Assembly (NCBI RefSeq): GCF_014650675.1
Contig: NZ_BMVK01000002.1
Location: 62,001-126,000, forward strand
Length of the DNA stretch: 64,000 nucleotides
From: Streptomyces anulatus
GTDB taxonomy: Bacteria > Actinomycetota > Actinomycetes > Streptomycetales > Streptomycetaceae
Direction: 5' to 3'
Part shown: positions 26,838-34,571 of the stretch, one piece after another
Position numbering within the stretch: position 1 is the stretch's first letter
How the letters are laid out: every line of letters starts with the position of its first letter
Notes under the pieces: generated by a model
What the model saw: the letters and a program-made list of their open reading frames with translations, nothing else
Databases searched by the model: none
What the model was told of the DNA's origin: nothing
Made by a program: the position numbers and the translations under genes

Positions 26838-27830
26838 TTGGAGAGCAGGACTATCGGGGCGGCGGGGCTCGCCGTGGGTGCGGTCGGTCTTGGGTGCATG
26901 CCGATGAGCTGGGGATACAGCGCGTCGCAGCGGCTCGGCGACCGTTCGGTGCGGACGGTGCACGCGGCGCTGGACGCGGGCGTCCGGCTGCTCGACACCG
27001 CGGACATGTACGGCCCGTTCACCAACGAGCTGCTGGTGGGGCGGGCGCTGAAGGGCCGCCGCCAGGAGGCGTTCGTCTCCACCAAGTGCGGGCTGCTGGT
27101 GGGCGATCAGCACATCGTCGCGAACGGCCGGCCGGGGTATGTCCGGCGGGCCTGTGACGCCTCGCTGCGGCGGCTCCAGACCGATGTGATCGACCTGTAC
27201 CAGCTGCACCGGGCCGACCCGGAAGTACCGGTGGAGGAGACCTGGGGTGCGATGGCGGAGCTGGTCACCGCGGGCAAGGTGCGCTCGCTAGGGCTGTGCG
27301 CGGTGGGGGCGCGGGCCCCGCGCCGGTCGGGCGAGGGACCGCATGAGGGAACGATCCGGCAGCTGGAGCGGATCCAGCAGGTCTTCCCGGTCAGCGCCGT
27401 CGAGGCGGAGCTGTCGGTGTGGTCGCGCGAGGCGCTGGCGGAGCTGATGCCGTGGTGCGTGGCGCGCGGGGTCGGGCTGCTGGCCGCGATGCCGCTGGGC
27501 AGCGGCTATCTGACCGGGACGCTGAAGCCGGGCCAGGGTTTCGAGCCGGAGGACCTGCGGGCCAGGCATCCCCGGTTCACGGCGGAGGTGATGGCGGCGA
27601 ACCAGCCGGTGGTGGCCGGTCTGCGGCGGATCGCGGAGCGGCGCGGGGCGACCGTGGCCCAGGTGGCGCTGGCGTGGGTGCTGCGCCAGGGTCCGCATGT
27701 GGTACCGGTGCCGGGGGCGAAGCGGGAGCGGTGGGCGGTGGAGAACGCCGGGGCGGCGCGGGTGATCCTGGACGACCGGGACCTGGCGGAGATCGACGGC
27801 CTGCCCGCCGCCCACGAGTCGTGGGACTGA
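26838..27830 (+). CDS. Aldo/keto reductase
   Basis: A 330-residue NADPH-dependent oxidoreductase of the (beta/alpha)8 aldo/keto reductase family. The catalytic tetrad is visible: Asp and Tyr in LLDTADMYGPF, Lys in VSTKCGLLVG and His in LYQLHRADPEVP. The cofactor segment near the end reads VVPVPGAKRERWAVENAGAA. The family acts on aldehydes, ketones and sugars; the substrate is not clear. It starts at TTG 26838 with AAAGGG nine bases upstream. It is divergent from a PucR-type regulator (196-base gap). Confidence 0.92.
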   Translation: MESRTIGAAGLAVGAVGLGCMPMSWGYSASQRLGDRSVRTVHAALDAGVRLLDTADMYGPFTNELLVGRALKGRRQEAFVSTKCGLLVGDQHIVANGRPGYVRRACDASLRRLQTDVIDLYQLHRADPEVPVEETWGAMAELVTAGKVRSLGLCAVGARAPRRSGEGPHEGTIRQLERIQQVFPVSAVEAELSVWSREALAELMPWCVARGVGLLAAMPLGSGYLTGTLKPGQGFEPEDLRARHPRFTAEVMAANQPVVAGLRRIAERRGATVAQVALAWVLRQGPHVVPVPGAKRERWAVENAGAARVILDDRDLAEIDGLPAAHESWD

Positions 27831-27905
27831 GCGTCGCGGGGCCGGGGACGTACGGGGCCGGGCGTCGCGTGGGGTCGGAGGTCGCGGGGCCGGGCGTCGT
27901 GTGCC
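27831..27905. repeat. Short imperfect direct repeats in an intergenic region
   Basis: GTCGCGGGGCCGGG occurs at 27833-27846 and 27881-27894, with a related copy GGGGCCGGGCGTCGCG between them. Slippage-type GC repeats after the aldo/keto reductase; no function is evident. Confidence 0.5.
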
Positions 27906-27995
27906 GTACGGCGGGAGAATGGGCGCATCGGGAACTCCTGGGCCGGCCGCGGTGTAGGAACAGGTAGTCAGGCAACCGTCGAAAGGATCGGTTCC

Positions 27996-29207
27996 GTGCG
28001 TGGTGCTCTGTTCGGACCTGTGCAGTCCCCGGCGATGCGCAGGGGGGTGGTGGCCGTGCTGGCGTCGGCCGCCCTGCTGCTGTCCGCCGCGTGTTCCGGC
28101 GACGGGGACGGGGGTTCGTCCGGGCAGCCCGCCGGTTCCCCGAGCGCCTCGGGGGACTCCGCTCCCCCGGCCTCCCCGAGCCGGTCGGCCGGTCTGCCGC
28201 CCGCGGAGGGCTCGGCGAAGGTGGTCTCGACGCTGACCGAGGGCCTGAAGTCGCCCTGGGGTCTGGCCGCGCTGCCGGGCGGTGACCTGCTGGTGTCCTC
28301 GCGCGACGAGGGCACGGTCCACCGGATCGACGGCGAGAGCGGGAAGCAGACGCTGCTGGGCTCGGTGCCCGGGGTGGCCCCGGCCGGCGAGGGCGGGCTG
28401 CTCGGGCTCGCCGTCTCCTCCACGTTCGGCGCGGACCAGTTGGTGTACGCCTACTTCACCACCACGTCCGACAACCGGATCGTCCGCATGAGTTACGACG
28501 AGAAGCGCCCGGCGGGGCAGCAGCTGGGGGCGCCGGACACCATCCTGCGCGGCATCCCCAAGGGCAGCATCCACAACGGCGGCCGGATCGCCTTCGGCCC
28601 GGACAAGATGCTGTACGCGGGCACGGGCGAGACCGGGGACACCGGGCTGGCCCAGGACAAGGAGTCGCTGGCGGGCAAGATCCTGCGGATGACCCCCGAC
28701 GGCGAGCCGGTGCACGGCAATCCGGAGGCGGACTCGGTGGTGTATTCGTACGGGCACCGCAATGTGCAGGGGCTCGCCTGGGATGCGCAGAAGCGGCTGT
28801 GGGCCGCCGAGTTCGGCCAGAACACCTGGGACGAGCTGAATCTGATCGAGCCCGGCGGGAACTACGGCTGGCCCGAGGTCGAGGGCCGGGAGGGCGAGGA
28901 CGGGTTCATCGACCCGGTGGCCCAGTGGAAGACCTCCGAGGCCTCCCCCAGCGGGATCGCGTACGCGGAGGGCTCGATCTGGATGGCCGGGCTGCGCGGT
29001 GAGCGGCTCTGGCGCATTCCGCTGTCCGGCGAGAAGGCGGAGGAACCTTCCGCGGACCCCCAGTCGTTCCTGGACGAGAAGCACGGCCGCCTGCGCACTG
29101 TGGTGAGTGCGGGGGGCGACCGCCTGTGGCTGGTCACCAGCAACACGGACGGACGGGGTACGCAGAAGCCCGGGGACGACAGGATCCTCCAGGTGGAGGT
29201 GCGGTAG
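27996..29207 (+). CDS. Lipoprotein sugar dehydrogenase (PQQ glucose/sorbosone dehydrogenase family)
   Basis: A 403-residue exported lipoprotein. The signal ends in the lipobox LLLSAACSG, so Cys about residue 32 is lipidated. A Ser/Pro/Gly-rich tether follows (residues 35-70). The rest is a six-bladed beta-propeller of the soluble aldose dehydrogenase (YliI) family: SPWGLAALPGGDLLVSSRDE, GEGGLLGLAVS, NGGRIAFGPDKMLYAGTGE, SYGHRNVQGLAWD and GGNYGWPEVEG. The family oxidises aldoses with pyrroloquinoline quinone at the cell surface. AAGGA lies eight bases before GTG 27996; ATG 28035 is an alternative. Confidence 0.92.
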   Translation: MRGALFGPVQSPAMRRGVVAVLASAALLLSAACSGDGDGGSSGQPAGSPSASGDSAPPASPSRSAGLPPAEGSAKVVSTLTEGLKSPWGLAALPGGDLLVSSRDEGTVHRIDGESGKQTLLGSVPGVAPAGEGGLLGLAVSSTFGADQLVYAYFTTTSDNRIVRMSYDEKRPAGQQLGAPDTILRGIPKGSIHNGGRIAFGPDKMLYAGTGETGDTGLAQDKESLAGKILRMTPDGEPVHGNPEADSVVYSYGHRNVQGLAWDAQKRLWAAEFGQNTWDELNLIEPGGNYGWPEVEGREGEDGFIDPVAQWKTSEASPSGIAYAEGSIWMAGLRGERLWRIPLSGEKAEEPSADPQSFLDEKHGRLRTVVSAGGDRLWLVTSNTDGRGTQKPGDDRILQVEVR

Positions 29208-29245
29208 CCGTCCGCCCGCGCGGCATGTCGGAGGGAGCACGGCCG

Positions 29246-29530
29246 GTGTTCAATTTCTTCGAGGAGCTCTTCGCCCCGGGGCGCAAACACGTCTCCGACG
29301 AGCAGAAGCGGCTGGAGCTGAGCCGGGTGGACCTCGGCATCGGCGATCCGGACCGGGGGCCGATAGACCTGACCTCCGGCAAGGTGACCGTCCGTGCCCC
29401 GGCCCCGGAAACCGCCCCCGCCGCGGCCCGGGACGCCGCCCCCGAGCAGGACGCCGTCCTGGACCGGCCGAGACCCGGGAAGCCGGCGGGCGGGCCCGAG
29501 CGGCGCGCGGACGAGGAGCCCGGGACGTGA
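29246..29530 (+). CDS. Small DUF6191-like protein
   Basis: A 94-residue protein starting FNFFEELFAPGRKHVSDEQK and continuing to DRGPIDLTSGKVTV (first 55 residues conserved in Streptomyces, a family I recall as DUF6191), then a variable Pro/Ala/Glu-rich tail. The GTG at 29246 has GGAGGGA nine bases upstream and gives the usual family start; ATG 29225 is possible. No signal or membrane segment. It follows the sugar-dehydrogenase lipoprotein by 38 bases and may be co-transcribed. Function unknown. Confidence 0.75.
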   Translation: MFNFFEELFAPGRKHVSDEQKRLELSRVDLGIGDPDRGPIDLTSGKVTVRAPAPETAPAAARDAAPEQDAVLDRPRPGKPAGGPERRADEEPGT

Positions 29531-29562
29531 CCGGGGCCTACGAGCCCGGGACGTAACAGGGC

Positions 29563-32500
29563 CTACGCGGCCGGGTAGAGCCGGAGGCGGTGGGCGAGGG
29601 CCGCCGCCTCGCCCCGGCTGGAGACGCCGAGCTTGGCCAGGATGTTGGAGACGTGCACGCTCGCGGTCTTCGGCGAGATGAACAGCTCCTCGGCGATCCT
29701 GCGGTTGGTGTGCCCGGCCGCCACCAGTCGGTGCACGTCCTGCTCGCGCGGGGTCAGCCCGAAGGACGCCACGGCGGCGATGGCGGGGTCCTGTCCGTCG
29801 GCCGACGGATGCTCGGGGCTCCCGGTGGCGGGTACGGCGGCCAGGACGGCCGGGTGGATCGCGGCGTCGGGGCCGGGTGCCGCGCCGGGGCCGTCCAGAG
29901 TGATGCGGGCCCGGGCCGCCAGCTGTTCGACCGCCTCGGTGAGCGGGCGCGCGCCGAGCCGGTGCGCGGCCTCCCGGGCGCGGTGCAGCAGGGCCGTGGC
30001 GGTGGACCGGTCGCCGGGGGCGATGAGCAGGGACTCGGCCCAGCGGCGGTGGATCTGGGCCAGTTCGTACGGGCGGCTCAGCGGGTCGAAGGCCTCGGCG
30101 GCGCGCGCCCAGTGGCCGGGGGTGTCCGTGCCCTCCGCGCGGGCCAGCTCCGCGTCGATGAAGACGCCGTGGGCCGCCCAGACGGGAACGAGCATCGGGA
30201 GGCTCTTCGCGCACCGGCGGATCAGGGCGAGCAGCTCCGGGCGGTCCGGTTCGGCGGCGGGCAGGCCGCGGGCGTCCGCCTCGATCATGGCGGCGGTCTG
30301 GAGCAGCGGCAGGGCGTAGCGCTGGGTGCCGGGCGGGAAGCCGTGCCGGGCCAACTCCTCGAACGCGGCCCGCGCCTCGGCGAGCCTGCCCTGCGAGGCG
30401 GCCAGCAGCATGGTGTGCCGGACCGGGGTGATCAGGTGCTGCGGCTGCGGATCGCGCTGGCCGAAGTGCTTGCGGGTCAGGGCGAGCAGCTCCTCGGCCT
30501 CGGCGAAGTCCCCGCGGGCGACGGCCAGTTCGGTACGGCGGAGGGTGGCGAGGCCCTTCGCCCTGGCGCCCAGCGCCAGGCGGGCGGCGGACCCGGCGGC
30601 GGCCTCGCTCTGGGTCCAGTGCCCGAGGGAGAACAGGGACTGCGACTGGTTGGCGTACACCCAGGCCCCGGAGTCGGCCAGGCCGTGGCTGTGGCAGATC
30701 TCGATGCCGTGGTCGGCGGCGGCGACGGCCTCCAGCGAGCGGCCCATCGCTTCGAGCGAGGAGGGCAGGTTGACGCTGACCCGGCCGAGGAGGTTCATCA
30801 GGTGCAGCTTCTCGGCACGGTCCCGGACCGCGTACATCTCGGCGAGGCCGTCCTCGACGCCGCCCGCGTCCGCGGTGAGCCAGCCCCGGGTGAGGCGGGC
30901 GTGCAGCTCGATGTACTCGTCGCCGACGAGCCGGGCGTACTCCACCGCGCGGTCGCTGTCGGCGAGCGCCTGCGGGCCCGGCTGGTGCAGCGCCCGCCAA
31001 CTGGCCACGTTCGTCAGGACGTCGGCCTGCACGGGGGACGGCGGCAGTCCGCGCACCAGTTCCTGCGCGGTGGCCAGCTCCTCCCAGCCGTCCCCCTTGT
31101 CGAGCCCCTGCACCAGGCGGGCGCGCTGGACCCAGAACCAGGCCTCGCGCAGCGGGTCGGCCTCGGACGCCAGGACCCGCATCGCCTTCTTGGAGATGGC
31201 CAGGGCGCGCTTGCGGTCGCCGCCGAAGTGGGCGGCGACGGTGGCCTCGGCCATCACGTCCAGGTAGCGCAGCGGGGTGTTCTCCGGGTCGCAGCCGGAG
31301 GCCGGGTAGACCTCCGCGTAGTCGAAGGGGCGCAGGGTGGCGAGCACCGCGTCGGGGACGTCGTCCCAGAGCTCCATCGCCCGCTCCAGGAGCCTCAGCT
31401 GCTCGGAGTAGGCGTAGCGGCGGCGGGCCTCGACGGCGGCCCGGAGCACGGCGGGCAGGGCCTTGGCGGCGTCGTGGGCGGCGTACCAGTAGCTGGCGAG
31501 GCGGGTGGCGCGTTCGTCGTCCCGGACGAGGGAGGGATCGGCCTCCAGGGCTTCGGCGTAACGGCGGTTGACGCGGGTGCGTTCACCGGGCAGCAGGTCG
31601 TCGCTGACGGCCTCGCGGACCAGGGAGTGCCGGAAGCGGTAGCCGTCGGTGTCGGGCGCGGGTTGCAGCAGATTGGCGCCGACGGCCGCGCGCAGGGCCG
31701 CGTCGAGGTCGTCCTCGGCGAGTCCGGCGACGGCGGCCAGCAGTTCGTGTTCGACGTAGGAGCCGCCCTCGGCGACCAGCCGGGCGATCCGCTGGGCGTG
31801 CTCGGGGAGCGCCTCCACCCGGACGAGCAGGAGGTCGCGGAGCGATTCGGTCAGGCCGGAGCTGTCGCCGCAGCATTCCAGGGAGCGGGCCAGCTCCTCG
31901 ACGAAGAAGGCGTTGCCGTCGGAGCGGTCGAAGATCTCGTCGACGAGTGCGGCGTCGGGGGTCTCGGCGAGGATGCCGGCGAGCTGGCGGCCGACCTCGT
32001 CGTGGCTGAACCGGTCGAGTTCGACGCGGGTGACGGTGCGCAGCCGGTCCAGCTCGGCGAGGAGCGGGCGCAGGGGGTGGCGGCGGTGGATGTCGTCGGC
32101 GCGGTAGGTGCCGACGACCATGAGGCGGCCGCTGCCCAGGGTGCGGAAGAGATAGGCGAGGAGGTGCCGGGTGGAGGCGTCCGCCCAGTGCAGGTCCTCC
32201 AGGACGAGGACGACCACGCGTTCGGCGGAGATCCGCTCCAGCAGCCGTACGGTGAGTTCGAAGAGGCGGGCGATGCTGTGCTCGTCGGTCGCGTCCCGGT
32301 GGGCCTCGCCCAGTTCGGGCAGGAGCCGGGCCAGCTCGCCCTCCTGGCCGGCGCAGGCGGCGGCCATCTCCTCGGGCAGCGCCCGGCGCAGGGCGCGCAG
32401 GGCGGTGGGGAACGGGGCGAACGGCAGTCCGTCGGCCCCGATCTCGACGCAGGACCCGACGGCGACGACGGCGTCGCGTCGTTCGGCCGCCGTGACGAAC

Positions 32501-32829
32501 TGCTCGACCAGGCGGGTCTTGCCGACGCCTGCCTCGCCGCCGATCAGCAGCGCCTGCGGGTCGCCGGACGCGGCCCGCGCGAGCGCCTCGGTGAGCGCGG
32601 CGAACTCCTCGGCGCGCCCGACGAACACGGGGCTGACTGACCTGGTCTCCACGCCGCCGAGCATCGCATACGCGTACGAGGAGGCGGGACCCTTTTCGCG
32701 GACGGTGATCATGCTCCCGGCACGGTCCGGTCCCGCCCCGCCCGAAAGGTCCGGTCCCGCCCCGCCCGATCCGGAGGGGGCGTCGGCGGGACCGGTGACC
32801 GGTGCGGTGGTGCTCCCGGGCCGGGACAT
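29563..32829 (-). CDS. Large ATP-binding LuxR-family (LAL) transcriptional regulator
   Basis: A 1088-residue regulator. Residues 68-400 form an AAA/STAND ATPase with Walker A IGGEAGVGKTRLVEQF (97-111) and Walker B VVVLVLEDLHWADAST. A long TPR-like helical region (about 480-990) follows. The last 70 residues are a LuxR-type HTH: LTPREQDVHRLVAAGHTNRR, then PKTASVHVSNILAKLGVSSR. ATG 32829 lies two bases after the stop of a 57-residue gene (TGACGATG), which supports this start and coupled translation; ATG 32712 is an alternative. Such LAL regulators control carbon use or secondary metabolism; the target is not known. Confidence 0.92.
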   Translation of the reverse strand: MSRPGSTTAPVTGPADAPSGSGGAGPDLSGGAGPDRAGSMITVREKGPASSYAYAMLGGVETRSVSPVFVGRAEEFAALTEALARAASGDPQALLIGGEAGVGKTRLVEQFVTAAERRDAVVAVGSCVEIGADGLPFAPFPTALRALRRALPEEMAAACAGQEGELARLLPELGEAHRDATDEHSIARLFELTVRLLERISAERVVVLVLEDLHWADASTRHLLAYLFRTLGSGRLMVVGTYRADDIHRRHPLRPLLAELDRLRTVTRVELDRFSHDEVGRQLAGILAETPDAALVDEIFDRSDGNAFFVEELARSLECCGDSSGLTESLRDLLLVRVEALPEHAQRIARLVAEGGSYVEHELLAAVAGLAEDDLDAALRAAVGANLLQPAPDTDGYRFRHSLVREAVSDDLLPGERTRVNRRYAEALEADPSLVRDDERATRLASYWYAAHDAAKALPAVLRAAVEARRRYAYSEQLRLLERAMELWDDVPDAVLATLRPFDYAEVYPASGCDPENTPLRYLDVMAEATVAAHFGGDRKRALAISKKAMRVLASEADPLREAWFWVQRARLVQGLDKGDGWEELATAQELVRGLPPSPVQADVLTNVASWRALHQPGPQALADSDRAVEYARLVGDEYIELHARLTRGWLTADAGGVEDGLAEMYAVRDRAEKLHLMNLLGRVSVNLPSSLEAMGRSLEAVAAADHGIEICHSHGLADSGAWVYANQSQSLFSLGHWTQSEAAAGSAARLALGARAKGLATLRRTELAVARGDFAEAEELLALTRKHFGQRDPQPQHLITPVRHTMLLAASQGRLAEARAAFEELARHGFPPGTQRYALPLLQTAAMIEADARGLPAAEPDRPELLALIRRCAKSLPMLVPVWAAHGVFIDAELARAEGTDTPGHWARAAEAFDPLSRPYELAQIHRRWAESLLIAPGDRSTATALLHRAREAAHRLGARPLTEAVEQLAARARITLDGPGAAPGPDAAIHPAVLAAVPATGSPEHPSADGQDPAIAAVASFGLTPREQDVHRLVAAGHTNRRIAEELFISPKTASVHVSNILAKLGVSSRGEAAALAHRLRLYPAA

Positions 32830-32831
32830 CG

Positions 32832-33005
32832 TCAGGCGGCGGGAGCGAAGCGGGTGCGGTCCTCCACCACCTTCCCCTCGGGGTCACCGCGTCCTGGGCG
32901 GCGGGCAGCCCGGCGGGCGAGGCGGGCCCGGCCGAGCTCGCGCTCGGCGTCGGCCCGGCGGATCAGCTCGGCGGAGGTGGAGCGGTAGAGCTCGTACTCG
33001 TACAT
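32832..33005 (-). CDS. Small conserved protein upstream of LAL regulator
   Basis: A 57-residue, highly charged protein starting MYEYELYRSTSAELIRRADA, then rich in Arg and Ala and predicted as one long helix. AGGGG lies six bases before the ATG. Its stop codon is two bases from the ATG of the LAL regulator, so the two are probably translated together. I recall similar tiny proteins in other Streptomyces, but no function is known to me. No signal or membrane segment. Confidence 0.7.
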   Translation of the reverse strand: MYEYELYRSTSAELIRRADAERELGRARLARRAARRPGRGDPEGKVVEDRTRFAPAA

Positions 33006-33180
33006 GGTGTGCCCCTGGTTCCTGGTCGTGGCAGCGGACCGGAGGGGTGCCCGGCCGGTCGGCCGGGGCCCTGTGTTCGCTGTGTGTCCACTGTCGTCGG
33101 CCAGGAGGGGGCGGCGCATCGGGCGAGTTCCGCATGTTCGCGGCGGTGGGGGCCTTAGAACCCGCCCCCGGGTGTCCGAG

Positions 33181-33208
33181 GGGCGGACGCCTTAGGGCGT
33201 GTCCGCCC
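33181..33208 (-). terminator. Terminator after the acidic membrane protein gene
   Basis: GGGCGGACGCC (33181-33191) pairs with GGCGTGTCCGCCC (33196-33208) with a two-base bulge and a 4-base loop, 35 bases past the stop at 33243. The rest of the 237-base gap is non-coding. Confidence 0.65.
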
Positions 33209-33242
33209 TAGACCCGTGCCGTACGGGACCGTGAGCAGGGGG

Positions 33243-33944
33243 TCAGCCGCCGGCCGGGACGCCCGCGGTGGGCAGGGAGACGAAGAGGTCGAAGTACATG
33301 CCCGCGGAGATCAGCACGCCGAGGACGCCGAGGGCGACACCGGCCAGGGCGACCGCGCGGACCCAGGTGGGCTGCGGACGCTCGGAGGGGGCTCCGAAGG
33401 CGGGGCGGACCAGGACGAAGACGCCGACGAGCAGGGCGAGGACGGCGAAGACGCCGTTGACCAGGGCGGTGGTGTGCCAGGCGTCCCCGTAGATCTCGGA
33501 GATCTGCTGGGCCGCGCTGCCGCCGCCGGAGGTCTGGATCTGGCCGATGAGCGTCTCGCGCTCGGCGGCGACCCGGCCGGTCCAGGCGCCGGTCAGGGCG
33601 ACGACGCCCAGGGCGGCGGAGACGACGGCCGCCGCACCCGCGCCGACGCCGTGGCGGGCCTCGTCGAAGGGGTCGGGCTCCAGGGCGTCATCGTCATCGT
33701 CGTCCGACTGCCCGGCGAGGTCGTCGGGGGCCGTCCCGGAGTCCGCGGCGTCGGACGGCGTACCGGTGGTGTCCTTCGGTGCGGGGTCCTTCGCCGGGGA
33801 GTCCGTCGCAGGGTCCTTCACCAGGGAGTCCTGCGCGGTCGCCTCCTCCGTGACGGCGTCGGCGGAGCCCTCGGCGGGGTCGGTCGTCCCGGCGGGCGGG
33901 GTGGTCGTGGACGGGGTCGTCGTCTTGGAGGGGGTGGTGTTCAT
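33243..33944 (-). CDS. Membrane protein with acidic N-terminal tail
   Basis: About 233 residues. Residues 1-95 are disordered: Thr/Pro-rich, with KDP and SPAKDPAPKD repeats, then an aspartate run (QSDDDDDDALEPDPFDEARH). Three membrane spans follow: AAAVVSAALGVVALTGAWTG, HTTALVNGVFAVLALLVGVF and [20 protein letters not shown]. The loop between spans one and two contains 'QTSGGGSAAQQISEIYGDAW'. The ATG at 33944 is chosen over 33953. No enzyme motif is present and I do not recognise a named family. It is well-formed and has its own terminator. Confidence 0.75.
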   Translation of the reverse strand: MNTTPSKTTTPSTTTPPAGTTDPAEGSADAVTEEATAQDSLVKDPATDSPAKDPAPKDTTGTPSDAADSGTAPDDLAGQSDDDDDDALEPDPFDEARHGVGAGAAAVVSAALGVVALTGAWTGRVAAERETLIGQIQTSGGGSAAQQISEIYGDAWHTTALVNGVFAVLALLVGVFVLVRPAFGAPSERPQPTWVRAVALAGVALGVLGVLISAGMYFDLFVSLPTAGVPAGG

Positions 33945-34013
33945 GCGCCGCACGCTAGGCGGCCCGGATGAGAGCCCGCTTAACGCCGGGGCCGCGCGGG
34001 GCCCGGAGGGGGC

Positions 34014-34571
34014 TCACCGCCCGGTGCGGGCCCGCCATTCCGGGGCGAGGACGGACCAGATCTCGGAGTCGTGGCGGACGCCCCGGTGGAGGTAGTTCTG
34101 CCGCATCACCCCGTCCCGGGTCATGCCGAGCCGCTTCGCCACCGCGATCGACCTGGTGTTCGCGGCGGAGGCGATCCACTCCACGCGATGCATGCCGCGC
34201 TCGTGCACCGCCCAGTCGATCAGGCGCTCGGCGGCGCGGGTGATCAGACCGCGGCCCTGGGCGGCGGGCTCCAGCCAGACGCCGATCTCGCAGTTGCCGG
34301 ACTCCGCGTCGAAGATCCGGAAGAGGACACCGCCGACGAGGACGCCGTCCAGCCGGATGCCGTACAGCCGCCCGGTGTCCGCCGCCTGCTTCTCCGCGTA
34401 CCGCTGGAGCAAGGCGCGCGCCGAGTCCGGGTCGGTGACGAACGAGGCGAGCGGGATCCAGGAGTCGACCAGCTCCCGGGCCCGGTCCATGTGGGCGAGG
34501 AACTCCTCGGCCTGCCAGGCCTCCAGCGGGCGCAGCTCCGCCCTGTCGTCATCCAGGGATACGGCGAACAT
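34014..34571 (-). CDS. GNAT N-acetyltransferase (RimJ/RimL type)
   Basis: A 185-residue acetyl-CoA-dependent acetyltransferase. The acetyl-CoA loop is IGVWLEPAAQGRGLITRAAE (motif Q/RxxGxG/A), followed by RVEWIASAANTRSIAVAKRLGM with the conserved Asn-x-x-S-x-x-x-x-x-x-x-G pattern. It resembles RimJ/RimL-like enzymes that acetylate ribosomal proteins or small amines. Its start overlaps the end of the upstream MMPL gene by 23 bases, so they are one operon. Substrate unknown. Confidence 0.92.
   Translation of the reverse strand: MFAVSLDDDRAELRPLEAWQAEEFLAHMDRARELVDSWIPLASFVTDPDSARALLQRYAEKQAADTGRLYGIRLDGVLVGGVLFRIFDAESGNCEIGVWLEPAAQGRGLITRAAERLIDWAVHERGMHRVEWIASAANTRSIAVAKRLGMTRDGVMRQNYLHRGVRHDSEIWSVLAPEWRARTGR

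Noticed and set aside
29590..32640. Rightward 1016-residue frame opposite the LAL regulator
   Set aside because: The reverse strand encodes complete ATPase and LuxR HTH motifs; this frame has none.
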